DNA from: an uncultured Bacteroidota bacterium
GTDB taxonomy: Bacteria > Bacteroidota > Bacteroidia > Chitinophagales > Saprospiraceae
Assembly: GCA_902609095.1 (NCBI GenBank)
Contig: CACLQQ010000019.1
Coordinates: 1 to 42,312 of the forward strand
Length of the DNA: 42,312 nt
Direction: 5' to 3'
Part shown: piece by piece, positions 1 through 8,329 of the stretch
Numbering within the stretch: the first letter of the stretch is position 1
How the letters are laid out: every line of letters starts with the position of its first letter
Notes under the pieces: model-generated
Databases searched by the model: none
Told to the model about the DNA's origin: nothing
What the model saw: only the letters and a program-made list of their open reading frames with translations
Position numbers and translations under genes: made by a program

Positions 1-64
1 AAAGTATACCTGTATTTGTTCCTGCCTGTAAAGGGAGGTTAAATATTTTTTTAGAATAGGAGTT

Positions 65-571
65 TTACCAAACTTTATTCATTTTGGGATGTGACACCCA
101 CTTACTCCATTGACTATTGTACGTATGAATACTGTCAGTAGTAAGACCTTGTCCATTTTCTACAGGCAACTCACAATTGACCCATTCAAAGATGCTGCCA
201 TAAAGATTGTTCACGTTTTTGTATCCCATTCTGGATAATTTCTCACCCAACTTTTCACTACGGTAACCAACTGAACAGTAGATGATTATATTTTTATCAA
301 AATCTATTCCTTTGAGATACTTTGGGCTAAAGTGGTTGAATCCTATGTAGCGTGCCCCAGGAATATGACTGACCTGATATTCTACTAATTCACGTGCATC
401 AAGAAAGACATATTCAGCAGAATTTTCGAACGCTTTAGTTACATCGATTGTGGGAATACTGAAATCAAGTAATTCCTGAAGCCTATTATCGAATCTTTGA
501 TTCTGGGTGCTCTGAGCAGATGCCGTCTTTAGGGCAAACAATAGAAATAAAACTAAATGAATTCTCTTCAT
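65..571 (-). CDS. Secreted rhodanese-like domain protein
   Basis: A 168-residue protein with an N-terminal hydrophobic signal peptide ending near ASAQ (about residue 20), so it is probably exported to the periplasm. The rest is one rhodanese fold: FLDARELVEYQVSHIPGA (the D-A-R-x-x-x-E-Y entry motif) followed by the active-site loop IIYCSVGYRSEKL, where Cys is the expected persulfide carrier and the loop CSVGYR has the usual CxxGxR shape. Single-domain rhodaneses carry sulfane sulfur, but the physiological acceptor cannot be read from sequence. It is the last gene of a tight minus-strand operon, four bases after mvaD. The fold call is firm and the role is open. Confidence 0.88.
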   Translation of the reverse strand: MKRIHLVLFLLFALKTASAQSTQNQRFDNRLQELLDFSIPTIDVTKAFENSAEYVFLDARELVEYQVSHIPGARYIGFNHFSPKYLKGIDFDKNIIIYCSVGYRSEKLGEKLSRMGYKNVNNLYGSIFEWVNCELPVENGQGLTTDSIHTYNSQWSKWVSHPKMNKVW

Positions 572-575
572 TATA

Positions 576-1661
576 TTAACTTAGTTTAATGGGGCCTGGA
601 CCTACTTGATCTTCGATTATCTGATTAGATTCGGTTAGAGGCATCAATTCTTCCTTAATAAAGTCTTTTACTTCAGAAACATATTGATGTGGATAGAGTA
701 CGTGAATATTAGGTCCCGCATCAAGTGTAAATGCAATAGGTACATGCTTCCTAAGGCGATAATCTCTAATTCTTTCTATCGCCGCTAAAGTATTAGGCTT
801 CATAAGCGTATATGAGGGACGAGAACACATCATAAGCGCATGCAGTGTCAAGGCTTCTTCTTCTACGGTATCTATAAACTTGTCCAGGTCTCCGTTTTTC
901 AGAGCAACTAGTAAATGTTGAAGATTATTCCTTGCCTGTTCATAACGAGTATCGGCAAACGGATTAGAATCCATTAGCTTATGTCCTGCTGTTGAGGATA
1001 CTGATTTTTTTTCTCCAGATATGATTATTATATCATCGTGATAATCTTGGTAGATTGGTGCATAATCTTGATGAGGAATTGCAATATGATCATCACTAAG
1101 GGTGATATCCTTTGCATTTCCCCATATCGCAAGTGAAGGATAAACAGAACGGCAAGCACTTCCACTACCAAGTCTTGCAACAAAGGAGGCTTTCTTCAAG
1201 AATTCCTCTTTATTCTGCTTTTGATTGCTTATGACTTCTTCTATCGAGCATAAACATAAGGCTATGGCACTCATGCTAGACGCAGATGAAGCTATTCCAG
1301 AAGAATGAGGAAAGCTGTTTTCACTGTCAATCTCAAACTGTAATAACTCAATGAATGGAAATATATCGGTAAGTGATTCCAAGAAAGACTGGACTCTTTT
1401 TCCAAAGAATGTTTCTTCTTTTCCTTCAAATCTGAATGTAAGCCAGTCATTTGATGATGGTCGCTTTTGGTAGCTTACGCTCGTTGTAGTATGAGCGTGA
1501 TTTAATGTGAAACTGATTGAAGGGTTAAGCGGTAGCTGGACAGCTTTTTTGCCCCAGTATTTAACCAGGGCTATGTTTGATGGACTGCGCCAACTAAATT
1601 GTCCTTCTAAATTATTATAGGAATTAGTGTCCTTATCGATATTGTAATGATCGTTATTCAA
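576..1661 (-). CDS. mvaD: Diphosphomevalonate decarboxylase
   Basis: A 361-residue GHMP-superfamily enzyme that converts diphosphomevalonate to isopentenyl diphosphate with ATP, the last step of the mevalonate pathway. Visible signatures are SNIALVKYWGKK near residue 30 (the diagnostic N-terminal strand of this family), the Ser-rich phosphate loop HSSGIASSASSMSAIAL in the middle, and FTLDAGPNIHVLYP near the C terminus, which carries the catalytic-region Asp. The length fits the family. It sits three bases after the DUF4294 gene and four bases before the rhodanese gene, so the three are probably cotranscribed. It implies mevalonate-derived isoprenoids, which only part of the Bacteroidota use; the other pathway genes are not in the window. 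Confidence 0.95.
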   Translation of the reverse strand: MNNDHYNIDKDTNSYNNLEGQFSWRSPSNIALVKYWGKKAVQLPLNPSISFTLNHAHTTTSVSYQKRPSSNDWLTFRFEGKEETFFGKRVQSFLESLTDIFPFIELLQFEIDSENSFPHSSGIASSASSMSAIALCLCSIEEVISNQKQNKEEFLKKASFVARLGSGSACRSVYPSLAIWGNAKDITLSDDHIAIPHQDYAPIYQDYHDDIIIISGEKKSVSSTAGHKLMDSNPFADTRYEQARNNLQHLLVALKNGDLDKFIDTVEEEALTLHALMMCSRPSYTLMKPNTLAAIERIRDYRLRKHVPIAFTLDAGPNIHVLYPHQYVSEVKDFIKEELMPLTESNQIIEDQVGPGPIKLS

Positions 1662-1664
1662 GAT

Positions 1665-2336
1665 TTAGCCTTTTTGTGGTTGGTATGAAATATCGAAGTC
1701 TTGCAAAACAACATCTAAAATAGGATTTTGACCTACAGTATAGACTTCTTTTAATCTGTAGCCATACAATTTACTCGACTGGTTCCAATAAAAGGCATTC
1801 AGCTTACCTCTTGTCATTTTGATTAAGTCAAAAAGTGAGGACTCTAACTCGCGCTCTATCATTTCTACCATTATCTTCCCTTGAGTTTTAGATAGTTTTT
1901 TTAGAGGCTCTTCAAATTCTTTTGTCAAATCCTTAGACAGCTTTTTTAAGTACTTCTTTCTTTTTCTTTTTCTCATGGTTTCTGTAACGATCTTGGCCTC
2001 TTCAAAAATTCGAATTGCTTCAACGGCATAGGGATAAACCTTTGCTGCATATCTGCGATACCTCAAATACTTTAGATAGTCCTCATGATTAGCAAAAGTT
2101 CTTAGAGAAGAAATATTGACCGCTTGTATATCTGCAACAATGAGTGTATCACCATTTATGATTGTTGCGCTCACTACTTGACCATTGACTCTGAGTTTGA
2201 ACAGAGAATCCGGAAAAGCTTCTATGAGTTGAGTTCTCTGAAGTTTCACGAGGGTGGTATCAGAGTATTCTTGAGCATGAATAAGCTGGACAGAGCTGAT
2301 TAGTATTAGCAGGATATGTAATTTTGAAGTAGACAT
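1665..2336 (-). CDS. DUF4294 domain-containing secreted protein
   Basis: A 223-residue protein with a signal peptide (hydrophobic stretch ending IHAQ, about residue 21). The core RYRRYAAKVYPYAVEAIRIFEEA, then a very basic segment RKRKRKKYLKKLSKDL and the downstream block MTRGKLNAFYWNQ, match the Bacteroidota DUF4294 family as I know it. The function of the family is not established. It is the first gene of the mvaD/rhodanese operon and is divergent from the PAP2-like gene across an 80-base gap, in which I see no clear TAnnTTTG promoter. Confidence 0.85.
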   Translation of the reverse strand: MSTSKLHILLILISSVQLIHAQEYSDTTLVKLQRTQLIEAFPDSLFKLRVNGQVVSATIINGDTLIVADIQAVNISSLRTFANHEDYLKYLRYRRYAAKVYPYAVEAIRIFEEAKIVTETMRKRKRKKYLKKLSKDLTKEFEEPLKKLSKTQGKIMVEMIERELESSLFDLIKMTRGKLNAFYWNQSSKLYGYRLKEVYTVGQNPILDVVLQDFDISYQPQKG

Positions 2337-2416
2337 TATCTGAATCTATGTTCATAACGTGATTAATGAGCTAATAAGCTTATAATAGAGTTAAGAATTA
2401 GATATCAAGTAAAATT

Positions 2417-3076
2417 ATGATCAAAAGAATTGCTCAAGCAGTTTCAATTATATTTCATCCATTGTTCTTATTTGTATTCCTTTTATGGTTGACTTACGCC
2501 ATGGATCCCTTTTCATTTAGAATTAATAATGAGCAACAAATAGCGGTGACTATGATCATAACTGTAGTCATATTATGGCTTATACCGTTGATCACCACAT
2601 TGATGATGAAAGGTCTTGGGTTTATTCAGGCCCTTTCAATGGAGGATCCGAAGGAGCGAATAGGGCCACTCATTGCTTGCATCATTTGTTATATGTGGCA
2701 CTATATAAATGTTTATAACAATCCAGATTTCCCTGATTCTTATCTCGCAATATCTTTAGGAGGCTGTATTTCTTTAGCTTTCTTATTTTTTATAAATAAT
2801 TTTGCGAAAATTAGTCTACATACGACAGGGGCCGGAGGATTCCTTGCAGGAACAGTCATCTTACTATCTTTTAAGTTTGATTTACCTATTGAGTTTGTAA
2901 TTGGAGATCAAGTTTGGCAGGTTCATCCAATCCTGATTATGATGATAGTTTTGGTGATATCAGGGTTAATAGGTACGAGTAGATTGATCGTTCGGGCTCA
3001 TCGCCCATCAGATGTATATGGAGGATATCTCGTTGGAATAATATCAATGTTGATAGCAAGTAGGATAGTGATTTAG
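2417..3076 (+). CDS. PAP2-superfamily-like membrane protein
   Basis: A 219-residue, almost entirely hydrophobic protein with about six membrane segments, starting IAQAVSIIFHPLFLFVFLLWL. Three blocks resemble a degenerate PAP2 (lipid phosphatase) core: DPKERIGPL, KISLHTTGAGGF in the place of the usual SGH block, and SRLIVRAHRPSDVYGGYLVG, which fits the C-terminal SR...H...D..G block. Bacteroidota carry many such divergent PAP2-like proteins. The replacement of the SGH motif makes catalytic activity uncertain. No partner gene points to a substrate. Confidence 0.7.
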   Translation: MIKRIAQAVSIIFHPLFLFVFLLWLTYAMDPFSFRINNEQQIAVTMIITVVILWLIPLITTLMMKGLGFIQALSMEDPKERIGPLIACIICYMWHYINVYNNPDFPDSYLAISLGGCISLAFLFFINNFAKISLHTTGAGGFLAGTVILLSFKFDLPIEFVIGDQVWQVHPILIMMIVLVISGLIGTSRLIVRAHRPSDVYGGYLVGIISMLIASRIVI

Positions 3077-3124
3077 CCTTAGGCGACATTTTATTATTCA
3101 ATTACTTATTACCTTCGCTTTCTA

Positions 3125-4360
3125 ATGGAGACAATGGTGAAACCATCAAAGAAAAATATCCAGAAATTCAGTTTTCCAACGGGGATAAATATCCTTAATG
3201 GTTTGTTCAAATCATATGCTGATAAGGACATCTTGGTAGATCGTTTGTTGGACACCGCTAGAAAGAGATCTGGATTAAATGATTTTGGGGATGAATTCTT
3301 TATTATACCTCTGACTAAATTGATGGAGGATGTTAATGAGCATACCAACTTTCATCCTTTAGGAGCTTTCTTATTAAGGAATAAGGCGATTATTAATCTT
3401 GTAAATCGACTGTGGTCCCAACATTGGCTTAAGAAAGATCCAAGTATTCTGAAGCCAATCCCTCCTAAAGTCATGATTACGGGCTTACAACGTACCGGAA
3501 CAACTTTTTTACAAAGAATGCTAGGGCACCTTCCAGAGTTTAGAGGTGTATTGTCTTGGGAAATTGTGAATCCAGTTCCTAAATCTGACAAGAAAACTTA
3601 CTATGGCACGTATGAGGCTCGATTGGCTCATATGGCGCTCAATTATTTATCTCCAGAGTTTAAGTCAATTCACTCGGTTAGGCATGACAGTCTAGAGGAA
3701 GAGGTAGTAATGATGGATCATGCATTTGTAAGTAGCGCAACACAATCTGTTTTAGATGTGCCCAATTATGCTCAATGGTTAGAGCAACAAGATCAAACGA
3801 GAGCCTATCAAGACTTAGAAATGTGGTTGCAATTCTTACTATGGAGAGAACCAGCAGAGAAGTTTCTGTTGCTCAAGAGCCCACACCATATGGAATATAT
3901 GGATATGTTCATGTCAGTTTTTCCAGATACTAAAATCATTCATACACATAGAGAGCCTGAGAAAACTTTAGCATCATATTGCAGTATGGTTGTAGCAGGA
4001 AGGAAACTATTCTCAGATCATGCTGACACGCATGAGATCGGTCGCTACTGGTTACAAAAAGATGTGCGATTAGTTGATAAGTGTTTAGAGTATAGAAGCA
4101 GGAATGAGGAGAAGTTTTATGACGTTGCTTATAAAGACTTAGTAGCGGATCCTATATTTACAGCACAAAAGATCTACGAACACTTAGGAACCGAGTGGAC
4201 CGCTAAACATACTGCATTGGCTGAGGAATTTTGTGAAAATCACAAAAAAAATAAGTTCGGTAGGCACATATATAATATCGAAGATTATGGACTAACTGCA
4301 GATGAAGTCAATAGTGCTTTTGGCAATTATATCGATCAGTTTAGAGATCAGTTATATTAA
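3125..4360 (+). CDS. Sulfotransferase family protein
   Basis: A 411-residue cytosolic protein of the PAPS-dependent sulfotransferase fold. The 5'-phosphosulfate loop is MITGLQRTGTTFLQRML (near residue 120), and the 3'-phosphate region is FPDTKIIHTHREPEKTLASY, with the Arg and Ser spacing expected. KSPHHMEYMDMF between them is typical of the larger bacterial Sulfotransfer_3-type proteins. The acceptor cannot be deduced. The ATG at 3125 is used; an in-frame ATG three codons later is equally possible. It ends 19 bases before the convergent TrpF-like gene. A second sulfotransferase-like P-loop protein lies nearby (5188-5913) but is a different subfamily. Confidence 0.85.
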   Translation: METMVKPSKKNIQKFSFPTGINILNGLFKSYADKDILVDRLLDTARKRSGLNDFGDEFFIIPLTKLMEDVNEHTNFHPLGAFLLRNKAIINLVNRLWSQHWLKKDPSILKPIPPKVMITGLQRTGTTFLQRMLGHLPEFRGVLSWEIVNPVPKSDKKTYYGTYEARLAHMALNYLSPEFKSIHSVRHDSLEEEVVMMDHAFVSSATQSVLDVPNYAQWLEQQDQTRAYQDLEMWLQFLLWREPAEKFLLLKSPHHMEYMDMFMSVFPDTKIIHTHREPEKTLASYCSMVVAGRKLFSDHADTHEIGRYWLQKDVRLVDKCLEYRSRNEEKFYDVAYKDLVADPIFTAQKIYEHLGTEWTAKHTALAEEFCENHKKNKFGRHIYNIEDYGLTADEVNSAFGNYIDQFRDQLY

Positions 4361-4379
4361 GAGAAGTGTAGCTCACTGA

Positions 4380-4844
4380 TTAAAACTCTATAACGAGGGA
4401 TTCCAGTATATCATCTAAGTCCTCAAAGCTCTTAAATCCAACTTTATCTTCATGACTACCTCTAATAATGAGGTTGGATTGTTTTGTAGGTTCATATCGT
4501 GTGCTATAGTGCAAATGATCTAGATCTATTGTTAGGTTGGCATCATCAGCGGTTACCTCCATAAGCTTAACATGACCACTTAGATATGATAAGTCGAGAT
4601 CGTCAGTAGTTCCAATCGCATATGGTTCCAGTTTAAGTACTGCTTCATCGATATCATCTGTATGCGCATTATTGATGAGAATCAGGGTCTTTGGTCCACT
4701 AACCCAATCCACTATTTCCTTAATCGCAGATATGCTAATCTCGTTCAGATCAAACAATAAGTAATGTATGCCGTAGGCTGCGAAGTATCTTGCATCAGTA
4801 AGGTTGGTGATATTACTTGCAATAACTCGTACTTTTAAATCCAT
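4380..4844 (-). CDS. TrpF-like (phosphoribosylanthranilate isomerase-related) short protein
   Basis: The open frame runs back to 5000, but the conserved part begins at Met 4844: LKVRVIASNITNLTDARYFAAYG resembles the first strand and helix of TrpF (K-x-CGIT-x-x-DA-x-x-A-x-x-G), with the catalytic Cys of TrpF replaced (ASNIT instead of CGIT). From that start the protein has 154 residues, shorter than a normal TrpF of about 200. The longer start would overlap the oppositely oriented ATL gene by about 140 bases and adds a sequence with no family resemblance, so I prefer 4844. With the Cys missing and the barrel shortened it is probably not a tryptophan-pathway isomerase. No trp genes are nearby. 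Confidence 0.6.
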   Translation of the reverse strand: MDLKVRVIASNITNLTDARYFAAYGIHYLLFDLNEISISAIKEIVDWVSGPKTLILINNAHTDDIDEAVLKLEPYAIGTTDDLDLSYLSGHVKLMEVTADDANLTIDLDHLHYSTRYEPTKQSNLIIRGSHEDKVGFKSFEDLDDILESLVIEF

Positions 4845-4858
4845 TAAAACTGACTCTT

Positions 4859-5191
4859 TTGAGTGATCAAAGTTACTATGAGATGGTCTATTATGTGACT
4901 CAACAGATACCCAAAGGTAGAATTTCCACATATGGTGCCATAGCGGATTACTTATCATTAGGTTCTGCGAGGATGGTCGGTTGGGCATTAACACAAGCAA
5001 ATAGGAGTTCTATAGGCCATGTTCCAGCACATCGAGTAGTTAATAGAAAAGGAGAGCTTTCTGGTCGTGTCCACTTTGGTACTCCTACTCGGATGCAAGA
5101 ATTATTAGAATCCGAAGGAGTTATTGTTGTAAAGGATAAGGTGAAATCGTTCAAAGGCTTATTTTGGCATCCAGAGGAAATGGACAAGTGA
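4859..5191 (+). CDS. Alkyltransferase-like (ATL) protein, MGMT DNA-binding domain
   Basis: A 110-residue protein consisting only of the DNA-binding domain of O6-alkylguanine transferases: YYVTQQIPKGRISTYGAIADYL, then helix-turn-helix segment SARMVGWALTQAN, then VPAHRVVNRKGELSG. In true transferases the last motif is PCHR; here Cys is Ala (A57), the hallmark of ATL proteins, which bind alkylated guanines and flag them for nucleotide excision repair rather than reverse them. The TTG at 4859 is the best start because the family begins a few residues before YYEMVYYV; an ATG at 4883 would cut this off. Its TGA stop overlaps the GTG start of the next gene (GTGA), so translation is probably coupled. 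Confidence 0.88.
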   Translation: MSDQSYYEMVYYVTQQIPKGRISTYGAIADYLSLGSARMVGWALTQANRSSIGHVPAHRVVNRKGELSGRVHFGTPTRMQELLESEGVIVVKDKVKSFKGLFWHPEEMDK

Positions 5192-5913
5192 CAAATAATA
5201 GGATAAATCTCATATCTGGACCAAGAAATATTTCTACTGCTTTAATGTACTCTTTTGCAAATAGACCTGATACCACTGTTGTGGATGAGCCCATGTATGC
5301 CTATTATTTAGATCATGTAGATATAGATCATCCAGGTAAATCTGAAATTTTAAGCTCCTTACCTCGCCGTTTGGAGGATGTTTTGGACCAGTATTTTTTT
5401 CAAGAAATCTCTGTACCAAATCTGTTTATCAAAGGAATGGCACATCATTATGAGGGGATAGAAGACTTAAGCTTTTTGACTCGATTAAAGAATATATTCC
5501 TTATCCGGCATCCGGAACAATTGATAGCGTCATTTGCTCAAGTAATACACGAGCCTGTAATAAGAGATATTGGAATTAAGCATGAGTATGAGCTGTTTTG
5601 TCATCTCAAAAATCAAGGTGTAGACACAGTAGTTTTGGATTCTAACGAGATACTTCTGGATCCTTCTAAAGTGCTTCATGAGTTATGTCATGCCTTGAAT
5701 ATTGATTTTGATGTTTCAATGCTTAATTGGGATACTGGAAAAAAAGCTTACGATGGGGTTTGGGCACCATATTGGTATGAGAATGTGTGGAAGTCCAATT
5801 GCTTTAAGAAGCAGAAAACCAGTAGTAGACCCTTTCCTCAGAGACTGTCAGGACTGTTAGAAGAGGCAAATCAATATTATAATTTATTATCAGAACAATC
5901 GCTAAGAGCATAA
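5188..5913 (+). CDS. P-loop sulfotransferase-like protein linked to aminotransferase
   Basis: A 241-residue protein starting at the GTG that overlaps the ATL stop codon by GTGA; the upstream ATG at 5164 lies inside the ATL gene and adds no conserved sequence. RINLISGPRNISTALMYSFA is a P-loop-like phosphosulfate-binding motif followed by VVDEPMYAYYL, and LKNIFLIRHPEQLIASFAQV is the second sulfotransferase-type block. Proteins of this type occur beside, or fused to, class IV aminotransferases; from memory the plant branched-chain-aminotransferase-like proteins have such an N-terminal half. Here the aminotransferase follows after one base, as a separate gene. The reaction is unknown. Confidence 0.78.
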   Translation: MTNNRINLISGPRNISTALMYSFANRPDTTVVDEPMYAYYLDHVDIDHPGKSEILSSLPRRLEDVLDQYFFQEISVPNLFIKGMAHHYEGIEDLSFLTRLKNIFLIRHPEQLIASFAQVIHEPVIRDIGIKHEYELFCHLKNQGVDTVVLDSNEILLDPSKVLHELCHALNIDFDVSMLNWDTGKKAYDGVWAPYWYENVWKSNCFKKQKTSSRPFPQRLSGLLEEANQYYNLLSEQSLRA

Positions 5914-5914
5914 T

Positions 5915-6814
5915 ATGTTACAAAAATTTGATTCGAGAAATAAGGACCTGAAAGTGTGGGTGGCAGACGGTTTATATAGCCGAGAGGACGCCAAGGTTTC
6001 TGTATTTGATAGCGTAGTACAAGGAGGAGATGCCATTTGGGAAGGCTTAAGGGTGTATCCTGAGGGAATATTTTTGTTAGATAGACATCTCAATCGATTA
6101 TATGAGTCGGCTAAGGCATTAGCCTTTGTTGATATCCCGAGTGTAGAGGAAATCAAACATAGCATAGGTGAGACGCTTAGAGCTAACAATATGACTCGAG
6201 ATACGCACATTAGGCTGACCCTAACTCGAGGCACTAAAATCACCTCTGGTATGGATCCCAGGCTCAATCAATCGGGAAGTTGCCTCATCATACTAGCAGA
6301 GTGGAAGCCACCAGTTTATGATAATAATAATGGTATTAAAGTGATTACCTCAACTATCAGAAGAAATAACCCATCATTCCTTGATTCTAAAATCCATCAC
6401 AACAATTTGCTGAATAATATACAAGCCAAGATTCAAGCGAATGTGGCGGGAGTAGATGCCGCATTGATGTTAGATTATTCTGGGTTTGCAGCAGAGCTTA
6501 ATGGCACCAATATTTTTATGGTTAAGGATGGTATGGTTCATACCCCCACTGCTGAGGCTTGTCTGCATGGCATCACCCGGGGAATGATCATACAGATTTG
6601 TCAAGAGGAGTCAATTGGAATTAAAGAAAGGAATATATCACTGACAGAATTATACAATGCCGATCAGGTTTTTTGCTCTGGAACTATGGGAGAACTAACC
6701 CCAATAACTCATATTGATGGTCGCAGAATTGAGAATCGCTCTGATACTGAATTGTTAGCCACGTTGATCAAGCATTTTGGGGAGCGGATTCCTAAGTATT
6801 GCATAGAGGTTTAA
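5915..6814 (+). CDS. Class IV PLP-dependent aminotransferase
   Basis: A 299-residue fold-type IV aminotransferase, the family of IlvE, D-amino-acid transaminase and aminodeoxychorismate lyase. It has the N-terminal block VFDSVVQGGDAIWEGLRVY, the catalytic PLP Lys in LDSKIHHNNLLNN (K159), and GFAAELNGTNIFMVKDG with the pyridine-binding Glu (E194). The SKIHHNN form around the lysine differs from classical IlvE (AKxGGNY) and groups it with the branched-chain-aminotransferase-like subfamily. The substrate is therefore not necessarily branched-chain. It starts one base after the sulfotransferase-like gene and is surely cotranscribed with it. Confidence 0.88.
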   Translation: MLQKFDSRNKDLKVWVADGLYSREDAKVSVFDSVVQGGDAIWEGLRVYPEGIFLLDRHLNRLYESAKALAFVDIPSVEEIKHSIGETLRANNMTRDTHIRLTLTRGTKITSGMDPRLNQSGSCLIILAEWKPPVYDNNNGIKVITSTIRRNNPSFLDSKIHHNNLLNNIQAKIQANVAGVDAALMLDYSGFAAELNGTNIFMVKDGMVHTPTAEACLHGITRGMIIQICQEESIGIKERNISLTELYNADQVFCSGTMGELTPITHIDGRRIENRSDTELLATLIKHFGERIPKYCIEV

Positions 6815-6925
6815 TATAATAATTACCTATAGTCTTATTGAAGCCTGTCAAAACTCTTGCCTACCTTATAGTTGAGCCATTACGGCACAATATTTTCAAC
6901 ATAAATATTGTTACAAGTAGGCATT

Positions 6926-6933
6926 TATTTTTG
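6926..6933 (+). promoter_or_regulatory. Bacteroidota-type -7 element
   Basis: TATTTTTG fits TAnnTTTG and lies 14 bases before the ATG of the small 73-residue gene. A TTG at 6908 is only 15 bases upstream, shorter than the usual 19-21, so the -33 part is weak. Confidence 0.45.
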
Positions 6934-6947
6934 ACCAGCACGACTAT

Positions 6948-7169
6948 ATGACGCATTGCTATATTTCAAACAATATTATTTTATTTCTATACAATGAGCT
7001 TTCGGCTCTCGATTACATTGAGGTAGAGTATGCTATAGAAAACGACCTGGAGTGGCGTAACAAGTACCTACAGCTGAGTAAAGCACATAAGAAGTTACCA
7101 AAGGTTCAATTTTATCCAAAGAACAGGGTGATCAAATCCATATTGGATTATAGTTCTGCTACTGCTTAA
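6948..7169 (+). CDS. Small acidic protein upstream of recA
   Basis: A 73-residue protein, N-terminally hydrophobic-acidic (ISNNIILFLYNELSALDYIEVEYAIENDLEW) and basic at the end (KNRVIKSILDYSS). The first half resembles the N-terminal helical segment of small Bacteroidota anti-sigma-type proteins (x-LYxE-x-S-x-x-E-x-x-E-x-x-I), but there is no zinc-binding His/Cys set and no membrane anchor, so this is only a resemblance. It has its own TAnnTTTG element just upstream, ends about 100 bases before recA, and is in the same orientation. A gene is likely; the function is unknown. Confidence 0.6.
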   Translation: MTHCYISNNIILFLYNELSALDYIEVEYAIENDLEWRNKYLQLSKAHKKLPKVQFYPKNRVIKSILDYSSATA

Positions 7170-7203
7170 GAAATAAAGGAAGTCTTGCCTTAATCTGGGA
7201 TAG

Positions 7204-7231
7204 GTAATGTGGGGAGTATACATTACATTTG
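7204..7231 (+). promoter_or_regulatory. recA promoter with overlapping inverted repeat (candidate SOS operator)
   Basis: TACATTTG (7224-7231) is a perfect TAnnTTTG -7 element, 42 bases before the recA ATG. Overlapping it is a perfect inverted repeat GTAATGT-N9-ACATTAC (7204-7226). An operator here would block polymerase binding, as LexA boxes do. No good -33 TTG is seen at the usual distance. The operator role is inference. Confidence 0.6.
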
Positions 7232-7273
7232 TCAACCATATATTGACTAACCTAAAGGATTAATAATAGACCT

Positions 7274-8311
7274 ATGTCCAAAGAAAAAGACGCAAAGCTA
7301 AAAGCCCTCAAGCTTACTCTTGATAAATTAGATAAGACTTACGGTAAAGGTACAATCATGAAACTGGGAGATAAACCCAGAGTGGAGGTTGATACGATAC
7401 CAACCGGCTCCTTAACTCTTGATATTGCATTAGGCATAGGAGGATTCCCAAGAGGGAGAGTAGTGGAGATATATGGTCCTGAATCTTCAGGAAAAACGAC
7501 TCTTGCCATACACGCCATTGCTGAGGCTCAAAAGAAAGGAGGCATTGCCGCTTTTATTGATGCCGAGCATGCTTTTGATAAAACTTATGCTGAAGCCCTG
7601 GGAGTAGATACTGAAAATCTCCTGATATCACAGCCAGATAATGGTGAGCAAGCCCTTGAAATTACAGAGAATTTGATTCGATCTGGAGCAATTGACATAT
7701 TAGTTGTGGATTCTGTTGCAGCCTTAACACCAAGAAGTGAGATCGAAGGTGAAATGGGAGATTCTAAGATGGGTCTTCAGGCTAGGCTGATGTCACAGGC
7801 ATTAAGAAAGTTAACAGCTACCATAGGTCGTACTGGATGTTGCTGCATTTTCATCAATCAACTTAGAGAAAAGATTGGTGTCATGTTTGGTAACCCAGAA
7901 ACAACAACAGGAGGTAATGCACTTAAATTTTATGCATCTATCCGTTTAGACATCAGAAAGTCAGGCACCTCAATCAAGGACAAAGAAGGAAATGTCGTTG
8001 GAAATCCTATTAAAGTCAAAGTTGTTAAAAACAAATTAGCACCTCCATTCAGAATTGCATTGTTTGAAATCACTTTTGGTAAAGGTGTCTCTAAACTTGG
8101 GGAGATCATAGACCTTGGTGTTAATCTGGATATTATAGGAAAGAGCGGCTCGTGGTATAGTTATAATGATACTAAGATTGCCCAAGGCAAGGAATCGGCT
8201 AAACAATTCTTAGAAGACAATCCAGAGGTAGCGGAGGAAATCACTAATCTAATCTTAAATCATTACATGCCAGATAGAGATACTCCTAAAGCAATTGAGG
8301 TGGCAGAGTAA
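7274..8311 (+). CDS. recA: Recombinase RecA
   Basis: A 345-residue RecA, full length for the family. It has Walker [10 protein letters not shown] (residues 68-76), Walker [11 protein letters not shown], loop L1 around [24 protein letters not shown], the [21 protein letters not shown] segment (loop L2), and the C-terminal domain ending with an acidic tail. RecA forms the presynaptic filament in recombination and acts as coprotease for LexA/cI-type repressors; such a repressor with an intact cleavage site is encoded at 23186-23965. The gene is preceded by a TAnnTTTG promoter overlapped by an inverted repeat and followed 18 bases later by pdeM. Confidence 0.98.
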   Translation: MSKEKDAKLKALKLTLDKLDKTYGKGTIMKLGDKPRVEVDTIPTGSLTLDIALGIGGFPRGRVVEIYGPESSGKTTLAIHAIAEAQKKGGIAAFIDAEHAFDKTYAEALGVDTENLLISQPDNGEQALEITENLIRSGAIDILVVDSVAALTPRSEIEGEMGDSKMGLQARLMSQALRKLTATIGRTGCCCIFINQLREKIGVMFGNPETTTGGNALKFYASIRLDIRKSGTSIKDKEGNVVGNPIKVKVVKNKLAPPFRIALFEITFGKGVSKLGEIIDLGVNLDIIGKSGSWYSYNDTKIAQGKESAKQFLEDNPEVAEEITNLILNHYMPDRDTPKAIEVAE

Positions 8312-8329
8312 ATAGCACAGCTGCCAAGT

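Noticed and set aside
4845-5000. Longer start of the TrpF-like gene
   Set aside because: The extra 52 residues have no family resemblance and overlap the ATL gene on the other strand.
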